Source of the DNA: Campanula takesimana | Lineage: Eukaryota; Streptophyta; Magnoliopsida; Asterales; Campanulaceae | Length of the DNA: 64,000 bases | Direction of reading: 5' to 3' | Assembly (NCBI GenBank): GCA_026119855.1 | Contig: JAOWBW010000597.1 | Span: 186,001 to 250,000, forward strand | Part shown: in pieces, positions 29,088 through 39,903 of the stretch | Layout of the letters: each line of letters starts with the position of its first letter | Position numbering within the stretch: the first letter of the stretch is position 1 | Made by a program: the position numbers and the translations under genes | The notes under the pieces: generated by a model | The model's database searches: none | What the model was told of the DNA's origin: nothing | The model's input: only the letters and a program-made list of their open reading frames with translations

Positions 29088-31705
29088 TGTAGATACCCCG
29101 ATCTCGCACCCCTTATCAAACCCCTTTTATTGGTTTAAACCCTAAAATTGACCTAAGCCCTCGATTTGGCTATGCGGGAGCGCCGTATGCCTTATCAGTG
29201 CATCGAATGGATAAACGGACTTCAATTTCATGATCAGAGCGAAAAAAACGAGTAAACAAGCGTGTACTTCAAATTTTTGAGGTGCGGGGCCCGAAACGGG
29301 GCCCGCACCCTTAGAACTGCTCGTTATCGTCCATTCTATGCATTTAAAAATATATATTTGTCATACCTTGCTCATAAAAATTTCCAGATAGACGGGCGCG
29401 ACCACAAAATTATGTCAAACAACTTTCATGTTGGACTCGAGGACAACCGGGACACCGAAGCGCGCACGACGGAGCAGTTGCGGAGCTAATGCCGGAACGG
29501 GAAGATGGTTATCCACATTGCAAAATATCTCAAAATATCTCATCAAGTGGTCAAGAAGGGCAAAAAATATATTATTGTCGTTCCTAGCTTATGAAAATAT
29601 TTCAGATATACCGGCCTAACCAGAAAAATATTCCGAGCAACTTTCATGTTGGACCCGCGGACAACCGGGACACCGAGGTGCGCACGACGGAGCAGTTGCG
29701 GAGCTAATGCCGTAACGGGGATAAGGAAGATGACTTGAAGCCTTAGTGACTCAAGGATAGTTAATGATCAAAAAAAAAAAAACCACCTCCCTCCTTCATA
29801 TTACCACCTCCCTCATCCATTATCCAAAAAGAGAACTCATACACAACTCACACACACACTATCCATATATTCATCCCTCCCTCTCTTCTTGCTCCCTCTA
29901 GAAACCCTAAACACCCTCAATCTCCTTCATAAGACCACCACCACACCACCACCACACCACCATAGCACCACCACAACACAAACACTAAACAAAACCAAAA
30001 CCAAACTCTTTCAAACACAAAGCAAAAGCCTTAAGAAAAGCACCAAAAAAGCCTTCCCTTGGAAGCAAATGGAGTACAACTTAGGTAATATTCTCATCTT
30101 GTAATCCTCATAAGTGTAAGATGTAGTGGTTCATGTAATTTCTTGAGAGATCTAGCCACCTTGTTAGGCTAGATCTCCATTTGATGTTTAAAAATCAAGC
30201 AATATTGGTACTCTTGTTGTTCTTCTCTTTAAATGATGATATATAATGGTATTTTGAGCTCTTGAGCATGCTATGCTATTGATCTTGTGTGTATATATCA
30301 TTCATATATGAGTATCAAGTCTAAGTTTGTGGTGGATTCAAGAGGTTTTCCAAAGAATAAACTTGTTTTCCCTCATAAACCTTGAATCTGCCACCTTTTG
30401 TCTCATCTTAGTATAGAACCTCATGAAATCATGTCTAAATGCTTGAAGGGTTGTTATTTAATGTAAATAACATGTATATATATGTTCACCCAAAGTTTCA
30501 TGTTCATATCTTTCCATTTGAGTGAGTTTTGATAAGTGTGTTCATGCCATGTGTGGATTTCCAGTAGACTGTCCAAGGTGTACCTTTCTGCCTTGTTGCT
30601 TTATTTATGCATAGAAATCGTGGCTTTTGGTATTAGACCACAAAATATATTTTGTTCTAGACAGAACAAGGAATATTAAAATGTAAATATCATATTTTTA
30701 GCCTGAGTGTAAGAGGCTCTTTCCATTTTTTGTTTCAACTCTCTGTTCTCAGAATAGCATGTTTCCTGTTTTGACATCAAAATGTCAGAAGTGTTTTGGG
30801 TGACTTAAACTTTCTTGATGGATTTGAAACGTTCCAGATATAAACTTTAAGATGTTAGGAACAACTTTAATGTCAAGTGTTTTCCATGATTCCTTTGTTT
30901 TCATGATGCAAAAAGTGGATACTTTATGAGTATATGAAAATCTGTCAGACTGGGCTGTGGAAAGTATCATCTTGAATGCCTATTTGGACATCATAAATTA
31001 CTCCTAAAATCATAGGAAAATCATGGTAGATGTTTAATGTGTTATGAAGTTTTCTTGAACTTTACTTTTCCATATTGAGTGAGTACAAGAACAGGTACAC
31101 AAAGAAGAATGGACAGCAGTCCCTAAAAATGCTTGGGGACGGACTTTTGGACATTTATTTGTTTTGGGATTTGTTTCCCTTTTGTACACAAATGTAAATA
31201 TTAAATCTCCACCCCTTTATGTGTTTTATTTTCTGTATATAAATGATAAAACAATTTTCAAAACCGAGTGGGAGTCCACCCAAACCGACTCTCATTTGTG
31301 AAATAAAAGCAAACATTCCTAGAATAGGAAGACCCCATATATTAAATCACCATTTTGTTGGGGCATAAAAGCAAGGCATAAAAGGCATAAAATGAATCTA
31401 AGTGGCATGCATAATAGAGACCATCACGGGCAAGGAGAGTGCTTAATCCCTTCTCTTCTCGTAACTTATCCCCCGAACCCACTTTCTCTAAACAAAAGGT
31501 TTTGTCTTCATTTTTCCTAAAATAAAGTGAGGTGGCGACTCTTGCAATTAAATTAAAGCTTCAAGAGGAAACCATTGTGTGGGAACCGAGCGCATTTCCA
31601 AAAGCGCATTTGCACGAGGCACTCACCCGAACCGCTTTCATTGAGCGATCACATATCATTTCGCATATGTTCGGCATGTGCGGCTTTCGAGCGCGGGCTC
31701 TCACA
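29088..31705 (+). repeat. 5' LTR of the non-autonomous Tat element
   Basis: It runs from TGTAGATACCCCGATCTCG to GCTCTCACA, 2618 bp. Near its start is a GC-rich inverted repeat (29281-29309; GGTGCGGGGCCCG and CGGGGCCCGCACC, one mismatch) followed at 29350-29357 by TATATATA. Close to 29940 is a CCACCA-rich microsatellite, which is longer than in the 3' LTR. The remaining 1.7 kb is AT-rich without a gene. Small frames such as 30785-30970 occur in both LTRs but look like chance. Confidence 0.9.
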
Positions 31706-31706
31706 G

Positions 31707-31724
31707 TGGCGACTCTGCTGGGGA
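31707..31724 (+). promoter_or_regulatory. Primer-binding site of the non-autonomous Tat element
   Basis: TGGCGACTCTGCTGGGGA lies one base after the LTR and differs from the Tat-1 site by a single base (T for C). Confidence 0.82.
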
Positions 31725-32736
31725 ATGTTTTTTAAAAGTGGGCTAGACTCTAATCTTTGTGTGTGCCATGCTTTACTTGCCTTGCTTGGGTTGTATATAT
31801 TTATGCCCTAACCCTTGTTTTGTAGTGACATTCTTTTTCCTTCACCCTCTTATTTGTATATATATATGCATGCGTGGTGGGTGATTCCCTTTTAAAAAAA
31901 ATGGATAAAATAAAAAAAGGAAAAGAAAATGATTTTCTTGTTTTCTTTACTTGCTTTCAAAATCATTTTTGAACTTATAGATACCTCACACACATGCACG
32001 TTTTTGAAAATAAGTCTCGTAGAACCGTACAAACTCGAGAAGGTAACCCGAGGGTATAAGGGAGCTCATCGACTTCCCTATAGGGCCCGCAGTGTACATT
32101 CTCACCCCAAAGTGCGCCTATTAGTCGTTGCGATGGGTGTAAGCCAATCTTCCCCGTTACCAAGCCACGATGTCCATCTTTTTCAAAAAATGACACGTCC
32201 TAGACTTCATGCTGGTTTTTGTCTAGCAATTTCTCTTCAATCCTATGAGTTCCCGAAAGAAGGTTATAAACGACCTCAATTGTGGATATCATGTGGAATT
32301 CTTGGATTGACTTGAAATTGTCAAGACCCTCCCTTAGACCGTAACCGAATGGTGGATCCCCGAAAGAGTATAGGCCCTTCGCTAGGGGCTTGGACAGCAA
32401 ATAGTACAGGTGCAATATGCTGGTCCTATACTTTGGAGACGGTATCCACTATTCCAGGATTGGATGAAAAAATGTGCCAAAACAAAGCAAGGTGCTTGTC
32501 CAGCATTCATAGGTTTGTGCGTTGCTTGCGCTTCAAATTTTGAAAAAAAAAAAGGGGAACAAAAACAAATTAGCTTCTTTTGTACATAAAGCTTCATTCC
32601 CCAAAAATCTAAAATAGGTTTCCTTTTTCATCCATCTTCTAGAGGGAGAATTTCCTCTTGTTCTCTAGCGCGACATTCGAGGTCCGTTTCAAGCACCACG
32701 TTGATCAAAGCTCTACTCCGGTCTTCATCATCAATC
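31725..32736 (+). other. Leader of the non-autonomous Tat element
   Basis: This 1-kb stretch has no recognisable product. The open frames at 31929-32315 and on the other strand share no motif with Tat proteins. I treat it as untranslated leader. Confidence 0.6.
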
Positions 32737-33147
32737 ATGGCCAACAAAGGACAGACATCATCAAACTCGACTAAGGGTTTGCCGGACTTCGAGCTAGGGT
32801 ATGCAATGGAACAGTGGTTGGAAAGGCGCTTGAATGATCACACCAATCGCATGGTTAGCCTATTCCAGGGGCATTGGGAAGAAATGTTGGACCTGGTGGA
32901 TACCTTTTTGAAGAAATTGGAGCTCAAATATCTCCAAACACTCCAGTCCCAGAATGTCAACCCCAACCCAAACTTTCACTCTACCCGAGATATGGGATTT
33001 GTGACTCGTAATGATATTTGTGGGGAAGCTAGCCGAATGGCGACATCAAACAATTTGAACCCTGCTACTCCGCTAAAGATACATGAAACTCCAATGAAAC
33101 CCACAGAAATCTGGTCACCAAGCTGTTCACAAAAGAAGATCGTTTAG
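32737..33147 (+). pseudogene. Gag-like N-terminal remnant
   Basis: From ATG 32737 (MANKGQTSSN) an open frame of 136 codons is rich in charged and Leu residues (EQWLERRLNDHTNRMVSLF, WEEMLDLVDTFLKKLELKY). It sits where gag starts in Tat elements and may be the coiled-coil N-terminus. The capsid core motif (AAKDWYATLP in Tat-1 and Tat-2) is absent. The frame closes at 33147 and coding seems to continue shifted. Confidence 0.55.
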
Positions 33148-33265
33148 ACTTTGGAAAGGCCCGACATCGCCGAGCAGACTCGCATTTTCCTCAAGAACCT
33201 CCAGCCGGTTTATGCTGAAAGAATGAAATACCTTCCCATTCCCAGACTTTGCCTCTATTCTAGAT

Positions 33266-33673
33266 GTGGGTTCCCGTATCGACAAAGATATCCGTACTAG
33301 GGCTATTCAAGCATCCACAACGAAAGGCTCAAACATTAAGGATTCTCATGGTGTGCGTGAAAGTTCAATTAACGCTGTAGAGAACCACCAAGCAAGCGGC
33401 TCGCAAAGAAGGTTCAATCGTCACGATAGGCATTTTGACAAGTTGTATGCCCCCATGAGTACGATAGTGAAAGGTTTAGTTGCACAAGGTTTATTGAAAC
33501 CAATGGAGGGTTATGAGCCACCAAATCCACTGCCAAAACGGTGGGACCACTCTGCATATTGTGACTTTCATCAATCAGGCGGGCACAGCACTGACAATTG
33601 TTTCTCACTTCAACACGCCATCCAGAACCTGATCGACAAGGAACTCATCCCAAAACCTTCACCAAGAGTTTGA
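33266..33673 (+). pseudogene. Gag-like C-terminal remnant with His/Cys segment
   Basis: The 135-codon frame contains KLYAPMSTIVKGLVAQGLL and a His/Cys segment (YCDFHQSGGHSTDNCFSL then IQNLID). This segment is very like the gag end of Tat-2 (YCGYHQHSGHTTEECF then IQDLID). It therefore shows the Tat origin of this element. The entry point has no reliable ATG. Nothing of protease or RT follows. Confidence 0.72.
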
Positions 33674-35360
33674 TTTTATCCTAGGGCTCATCGACCCCCG
33701 AGGAAGGTGTTCCCCTTTTCAATAATGATCGGAGCTCGTCAACCCCGAGGAAGGTTGTTCCTCTTTTGCCAATGACGGAAGTATGTTAACCTGTAAGGTC
33801 TTGCCTCTAGTGCATGGATCTCTTTTTGCTTGTGACTGGGCTCACCGCCCCTACTCCTAAATCCTGTCCCTTTTGCGTATCGCTTAGTAATGTGCTCACA
33901 CATCTTCCTTGTCTTCTAAGTCTAGAGTGTGTCTTTGTCTTCGTGCTTTTATTTTCTTACATGTCATGTAATATATGTTTTCAGTCAATGAACTTGCCTT
34001 ATAACCAAGTGCTTTCTTAATCTGGACCCGCAAACAATTAATCTCACTTAATTAAAAGCAATCAATGAAATCTGAACAAATTTTAGACTGTGATTAATTG
34101 AGATGGGAACTAGGGCCGAAGGCAATCAACGAAGTTCACGAAGGCGATCGACAAAGTCATCCGACGAACGAGGTTTCAGGGTGCAATCAAGGGCATGATC
34201 AGAGAGGCCAATCAAATAGCAAAGCTGAAGACTATCAGTGATGCAAGTGCAAGTGTCGGCAATTTTCCTTTAATGTATGATGCATTGTAAATTCTCGCAA
34301 ATTGTATGTTTATGTTTTTTGTAAATTTGTTGTATTCCGCACGCTATGATGTTTCTTCTTGAGTGCGGAAAAAAAAAAAAAAAGCATTATTCATTTATTT
34401 TTGTACATATTCCATTTGCTTTATTATTTAATTCAATTGTTTTAGAAAGAATATCCGGACATTTCAAGTTTATGTGTATGCCTTCAACAACGGCAAATGG
34501 CATTTCATTATGAAGACTTCATCGCTCGTATCAAAGACGAGACATGGACCGAGGGTCCAACAATCTCATATGACATCATCAATTTCAAGGAGCACCGCGC
34601 ATGCGAGGCCAATCTGCACAAAAAAGGATCTCGATCTTTCAACTTTGTGCAAAGCACCATCGACGACGACAACTGGTGACTTTTGTTGGAGACCAAACGT
34701 GCTCTACCAACTCCTTACACTGAGGGAGCCCAAGGACCAAAAAAAAAATCATGCAGCTTCCAATGGTGTGATCAATATCAAGAAAAGGAGACAACGAAGA
34801 CGAAGGTCTCTCATCAAATGAGGTCAGACGGCGACGCGAATCATATCTCTTGCCCAACGATGTTCTCATGTCGATTTGTCACGGTCTAACTTGTGTTCAA
34901 ATGATTTGTCAAGCTTATTTAATCATAATTAAAATGCTAATCCAATTTTAGAAGGGTCCCATTTGATTTTGAGGCACTTGACCATTAACGCTTGTTTAAG
35001 TCTTGAGTCTTTGATTTCAATGTGTGAGCATACTTTTCTCGAGTCTAGGGGCTTCCCCTACTCTCGTCCGTCCGTCATCTCATTGTTGCGCAAACACGAT
35101 GTCGGAGATCCCACTGGGATTTCCCTTTGCTTCACAAACACACTGGCCTCGTGCCTTCCCCTTCCAACTCCTGCAAGTTGTCACAGCAAAAAGAAAAAGG
35201 AATGCTATTCTTTAGATCTCAGAACCTCAAATGCCGGCAAGTGATAGGGCTGCATGTCAGAGTTTTGGGTTTTATTTCAAGAGCAATGATGTGGTTGCAT
35301 GACAATATGATTTGTTGAGAATGGTTGCTCCGGGTAACATGGAAATTCAGATGGTAAATG
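33674..35360 (+). other. Internal DNA of the non-autonomous element, no recognisable gene
   Basis: It starts with two imperfect copies of GACCCCCGAGGAAGG-type text (about 33690-33760). Overlapping small frames at 34474-34890 give lysine/arginine-rich or shifted products that I do not recognise. A purine run lies at 34369-34383. It replaces the pol region of an autonomous Tat. Possibly it derives from a former 3' region or captured DNA. Confidence 0.5.
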
Positions 35361-35950
35361 CTAGAGTACAAAGCAACTCTCATTGATAGTTGATCCTTTG
35401 AAAGGACTCAGAAATGCAAAGATTAACTTTTGAGAATCATCATCAGTTTCAGTAACTCTCGAGATCGAGGATATCAAGGATGTGGGACAACTCTCATAGA
35501 CAGTTAGGTCCCTTATGGTTGGATCATCAGAACACAGCGCCATCTCGGATTGATAGTATGGCCCGCAAAGCTCAAAGATCGTTTCTTCGGTAACATCAGG
35601 ATTGTGTCCCGTCGAACAACTCTCAAAGACAGTTGATTCCTCAAAGAAGGAGTATTGAATGTCAGAAAACATGAATTATGATCAGCAGCAAGCATTAAAT
35701 ATGGGATGACTCTCATAGACAGTCGGTCCCTAATGTGGGAATCAATAGAAACAAAGTGCCATCTCGGATTGTTATTATGGCCCGCGAAGCTCAAAGCTCT
35801 TTCTTTAGCAACATCGGGATTGTGTCCCGCCGAACAACTCTCAAAGACATTTGACTCCCTACCGATTGGGTATCGCATGTCGAGAATTGTGAATTGCCTC
35901 AAACAAAGAAGCATCGAACATTTGAATAACTCTCAATGACAGTTAAGGCC
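35361..35950. repeat. Dispersed 26-nt motif and 218-bp imperfect repeat
   Basis: Six copies of a motif like CAACTCTCAAAGACAGTTGA occur at about 35366, 35489, 35614, 35708, 35836 and 35927, spaced roughly 90-125 bp. Around them a larger unit (CATCTCGGATTG, ATGGCCCGC, AAGCTCAAAG, TTGTGTCCCG) is present twice about 218 bp apart. Minus-strand frames across it are repeat artefacts. Confidence 0.8.
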
Positions 35951-36834
35951 TCCAGAGTTTGAAACACCACAACATGAAGTTGTCTCGAAACGACAATTTG
36001 AATCCACATGAAATTCACTCTTCAAGTGCAACAAGAGCTTCATAAGCCAGATTCGGGGGCTTGTCCTATTACATGACTGGGGCTTCCGTAGCCAACATCT
36101 GAGGTTGATCTTTAAGAGACGCTGGGGCTTCAGCAGCCAGAATGTTGGGGGTCGATGTCAGAAAGAACAAATGGGGTTTCTTCAGCCGGCGACTGGGGCT
36201 GACCCAACCATAGCATCCGGAGATATACCGTTGAGTAGTCTTGATCAAATGGGTGTTCGGAATTGATCTTTTGAGTGTTCGCGCTAGGCTTTCGCTCTGC
36301 TTCACCATACACATATCCATATTCCTCATTTTCACAAAAATGCAAAATTCACAATAAAGTGCAACACATTTCATTCATGATTCTCCCTCTATTCATTCAT
36401 AAACTTTCACTCATTCATTCATAATAAGCAAAGTTTGAGATGCGAGCAATGCACATGTGTCAAATAAAAGAAAAATCAAATGCAAAAAAATCATCATGCC
36501 TAAAAAGTGAAATTTGGCTTTCATCCATCAAAAGGGAAATGGTTGCAAAATGAGAAGAGAATGTATTCTTGTCTCAATTTTTCTCCGAATCTCCCGATCT
36601 TAAAGATTTCAAACCATGTATGTGTTCTAAAATTTTGTTGCACATGAATGACACTCTCGAGCACAGTAATGTCGAAGATATATTTTGCTTGCTCTTAGAA
36701 ATCTCTTGCAGGTACACATCGCACACCCTGCCATATCATGGTCTTCACAAAAAGTTCCTCGTCAACAGCGATGCTCAGGAAATGAGATTTCCCAATGGAT
36801 TTTTGAAAAATAATCAGTTCGAGTTGATAAATTC
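35951..36834 (+). other. Internal DNA of the non-autonomous element with CTGGGGCTTC repeats
   Basis: At 36062-36200 phrases like CTGGGGCTTC followed by GCAGCCA occur three or four times. The following 600 bp are AT-rich and hold no gene. Confidence 0.5.
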
Positions 36835-36874
36835 GAACTACGCTGGTCTGATTCTCGAAAGAGATACGTAGGCA
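36835..36874 (+). other. Two-stem RNA-like motif, copy upstream of Athila B
   Basis: GAACTACG...ATACGTAGGCA with an inner hairpin TCTC-GAAA-GAGA (36853-36864). Outer arms are CTACG (36838-36842) and CGTAG (36867-36871). The Athila copy B inserted 20 bp behind it. Confidence 0.6.
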
Positions 36875-36894
36875 GCTTGAATTCTCAGGTACGA

Positions 36895-38314
36895 TGATAA
36901 ATGACTATTTTATAGTCATTTAAGGTCTAAAAATATAGTTTATTAGCTTTTATTCCACTTAAATTACTTATTTTCTACTCTTTATTTGATATAATGCACT
37001 TGGAGAATGTTTTTTATGATGCAAACAGGTTTTTAGTACATTCTTGAGGAAAAGGGAGCTAAGGCATCATCTTTGTGAAGGAAGAGCGCTTGGAAAAGAA
37101 GGAAATAAGCTAGTCTATTAAAAGTCAAAAGTCCAGTCAAAGCAAGGTCTGCTCGGCCGAGCAGTACCCTTGACTCGGCCGAGCATAAGGAATCAGAAAG
37201 GAAGATTTATTTTCAAAGGCTTGCTCGGCCGAGCACTTTTCCTTGACTCGGCCGAGCACCCCTGAATCAGCAAAAGGTGCCTTTTCAAATAAAGACCTCT
37301 CCAAGCACCCATCCGGAAAGATTGCCTCCCCTCCTCCAAGGCTTATATATAGAAGTAGAAATCAGTGTTTTAGATATCTAGAAATATTATAAACTTACTA
37401 TAGTGAAATTTGTACTCTCAAACATCAATAAATTCTCATAATTTGTGAAAGATATTCAACTTTTCTTAAGCAATATTCTGAGTTCTTCATCAATAATATT
37501 CAGAGGTTCTTTTCAAGTCTTTTATCTTCATTTCAATTCAGAATAAGTATCTCTTCTTCTATCTTTTCTTCTTTATCTTATTCTTGTTGTTATTTATATG
37601 GCTTGTGAGTAATCCCCCATTTTCTTGGGGTTGGAAACTCAATAACATTCATGTTTATTAAGTAGTCATGCTCTGAAATTCTTCTCTTCATCTTAAACAA
37701 TTCTACTATATCAAACTCTAACGCCTACAACCATGATGACGTCCATGATTTGTATGAATCTTAGTTAATCAAGGGAAGTACTGATCGGAGAACCTTGATT
37801 AGCGGATCCATATAGTCAGAACTAAGTTCATTACTCACGAGAGTAGTGTAATGGCTTAGGGATGCTCCTTGAGTGGAAAGTATGCTGATTTTCATAAAAG
37901 AAAACTTAATGGATTCTTACTAATTATGGGCCATCGAGAGATAGGGCATAATTAGTATGAGAATACAAACGCTATTTGCTTGATCGTGAGAAGTAGTGTA
38001 GGCCAAGCATACCATCCTTGTTTTAAAATGAAACTTTAATCTAAATAGAGCATGGATAGTTGATGAATATATGTTGTTGATGTTCCAATCCCGAGGATTC
38101 CTTAAAATATAAGAGTTTTTATCTAAGTTATAGTAATTGCAATTTCATTTCTAGTTTAGTGACAAACAATTTTATAACCCCCAATCATTTTCTTTTCTTT
38201 ATTTTCTTATTCTAAGCAAAGATATTTTGTAAGTAAAGTTGTCCTCGTGGGATCGACTCGCTCTTGCACTATCTATACTACATACACCCGTGCACTTGCG
38301 GAATAAACCTAACA
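36895..38314 (+). repeat. 5' LTR of Athila copy B
   Basis: It runs from TGATAAATGAC to ACCTAACA. TATA box TATATATA lies at 37344-37351. Four CTCGGCCGAG-type palindromes in two pairs lie at 37150-37259, about 85 bp before the TATA box. Confidence 0.95.
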
Positions 38315-38320
38315 AGTTTT

Positions 38321-38338
38321 TGGCGCCGTTGCCGGGGA
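38321..38338 (+). promoter_or_regulatory. Primer-binding site of Athila copy B (tRNA-Asp type)
   Basis: TGGCGCCGTTGCCGGGGA is complementary to the 3' end of plant tRNA-Asp as I know it. It lies six bases behind the LTR. Confidence 0.88.
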
Positions 38339-38469
38339 CAACGGTTTACTTTCAAAAAATTTCTTTTGCTTTCTGTTTTTAGTTTTTAGTTTTATTTTTG
38401 ATTATCTAACATCCCGTCAAAGAATTTGTGTCTTTAAATTTTTTTTTCATTTAGGTACTCTCGGAGTAT

Positions 38470-39741
38470 ATGAAAAGAGCCCGGAAGCCTCTTGAAGAGT
38501 TTGATCCGGAGCCAGAAAGGACCTTTCACGAAAGGTTAAGAAGATTTAGAGAATTCCTAGAAGCAGAAATGGCACAAAATGGTGACCAAAATGGAGACGG
38601 TGACGGAATACCTGCCACGCCACCACCTAGAACCCTTCAGGAGTTTGTTAACCCAAGTACCCCGGGAACTAGGACACCAATTATGGTGCCAAATGCCGAC
38701 GCAGCCCACTTTGAGATCAAGCCACAACTTTTGCACATGGTTATGAATAACCAATTCGGTGGCTCGGCACTTGAAGATCCCCACCTTCACATCCAATCCT
38801 TCTTGGAATATTGTGACACCACCCGAATCATAGGTGTCACTCCGGAAGCTATTCGGATGCGCCTTTTCCCATTCTCACTAAGGGATAAGGCGAAACAATG
38901 GTTGAACGCGGTCCCCCACAATTCTTTAACAACATGGGACCAAGTTCAAGAAGCTTTTCTTGGACGCTTCTTCCCACCATCCAAGACCGCTCAGATCCGG
39001 ACCAAGATAACAAATTTCAGTCAAAATGGAGATGAGTCGTTATATGATGCTTGGGAGCGCTTCAAGGATCTTTTAAGGATGTGTCCACACCACGGGCTTG
39101 AAAAGTGGTTGATAGTGCACACCTTCTACAATGGTCTCACATTCAAGACTAGAGAGACCATCGATGCTGCCGCGGGAGGAGCATTAATGAAAAAAGGAGT
39201 GGACGAGGCATATGACTTGATCGAGAGCATCGCCTTGAACCACTACCAATGGTCTAATGAAAGGGACCAACCGCAAGGAACAGCAGGTAAGTTTAATGTT
39301 GATGTTGTTACTCTTCTATCTTTGAAATTTGATATGCTTTTTAAGAAGATTGATAACTTGAATACAAATTCCGTGGCTAACGTTAACGTTATTTGTGAAC
39401 TATGTGGGTCAAACTCATATAGTAGCGAAAGTTGTGATTTGCTTGACACTAATTCTAGTGAACAAGTCAATTTTGTTAATTCTAATGGACAAAGAGGGGG
39501 TATGTATTCTAACACATACAATTCCGAATGGAAGAATCACCCCAATTTTTCCTATAGAAGTAATAATGTTTTAAACCCACAACCTTCCTCACAACCACCG
39601 GGATTTGTACCCAAGAATTTCAACAATAATTCTTTCCCTTCCCCTAAATCTAAATTAGATCTTCTTATAGACTATATGGTCGAAATAATAAAAATCAGGA
39701 GAAGATTAATAATGAATTTAGGGAAAACTTTAAAGTTATGA
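38470..39741 (+). CDS. Athila-like gag
   Basis: The ATG at 38470 (MKRARKPLEEF) opens 423 codons. The capsid domain lies at about residues 85-250, with AIRMRLFPFSLRDKAKQWL, WDQVQEAFLGRFFP and WERFKDLLRMCPHHGL, all classic for plant gypsy gag. A Cys-containing segment (CELCGSNSYSSESC) near 310 resembles a degenerate knuckle, followed by an Asn/Ser/Pro-rich tail. The frame leaves the true path near 39680 by a one-base shift. The next frame reads on to FRENFKVMNSRFDSLAAH, so the listed C-terminal residues are not native. Confidence 0.92.
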   Translation: MKRARKPLEEFDPEPERTFHERLRRFREFLEAEMAQNGDQNGDGDGIPATPPPRTLQEFVNPSTPGTRTPIMVPNADAAHFEIKPQLLHMVMNNQFGGSALEDPHLHIQSFLEYCDTTRIIGVTPEAIRMRLFPFSLRDKAKQWLNAVPHNSLTTWDQVQEAFLGRFFPPSKTAQIRTKITNFSQNGDESLYDAWERFKDLLRMCPHHGLEKWLIVHTFYNGLTFKTRETIDAAAGGALMKKGVDEAYDLIESIALNHYQWSNERDQPQGTAGKFNVDVVTLLSLKFDMLFKKIDNLNTNSVANVNVICELCGSNSYSSESCDLLDTNSSEQVNFVNSNGQRGGMYSNTYNSEWKNHPNFSYRSNNVLNPQPSSQPPGFVPKNFNNNSFPSPKSKLDLLIDYMVEIIKIRRRLIMNLGKTLKL

Positions 39742-39903
39742 ATAGTAGGTTTGATAGTCTAGCCGCCCATAATAAAATGCTAGAGAAACAGCACGTTTTT
39801 TTATGCTAAAGCGGTAGTACTTAGGAGTGGAAAAGAACTAATAGATCCCCCTCCTAAAGAAATCATCAAATCTAATGAGGAGAACGTTAGTCCAACCCCA
39901 CCG

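Noticed and set aside
29262..29619. Frames repeated at 48248-48606, possible LTR-encoded protein
   Set aside because: Both are LTR copies; frames differ in length and stop positions and lie at the presumed promoter.
34474..34890. Overlapping small frames with Lys/Arg-rich ends as a possible extra gene of the non-autonomous element
   Set aside because: Three frames compete over the same 400 bp, none has a known motif, and A-rich DNA explains the basic residues.
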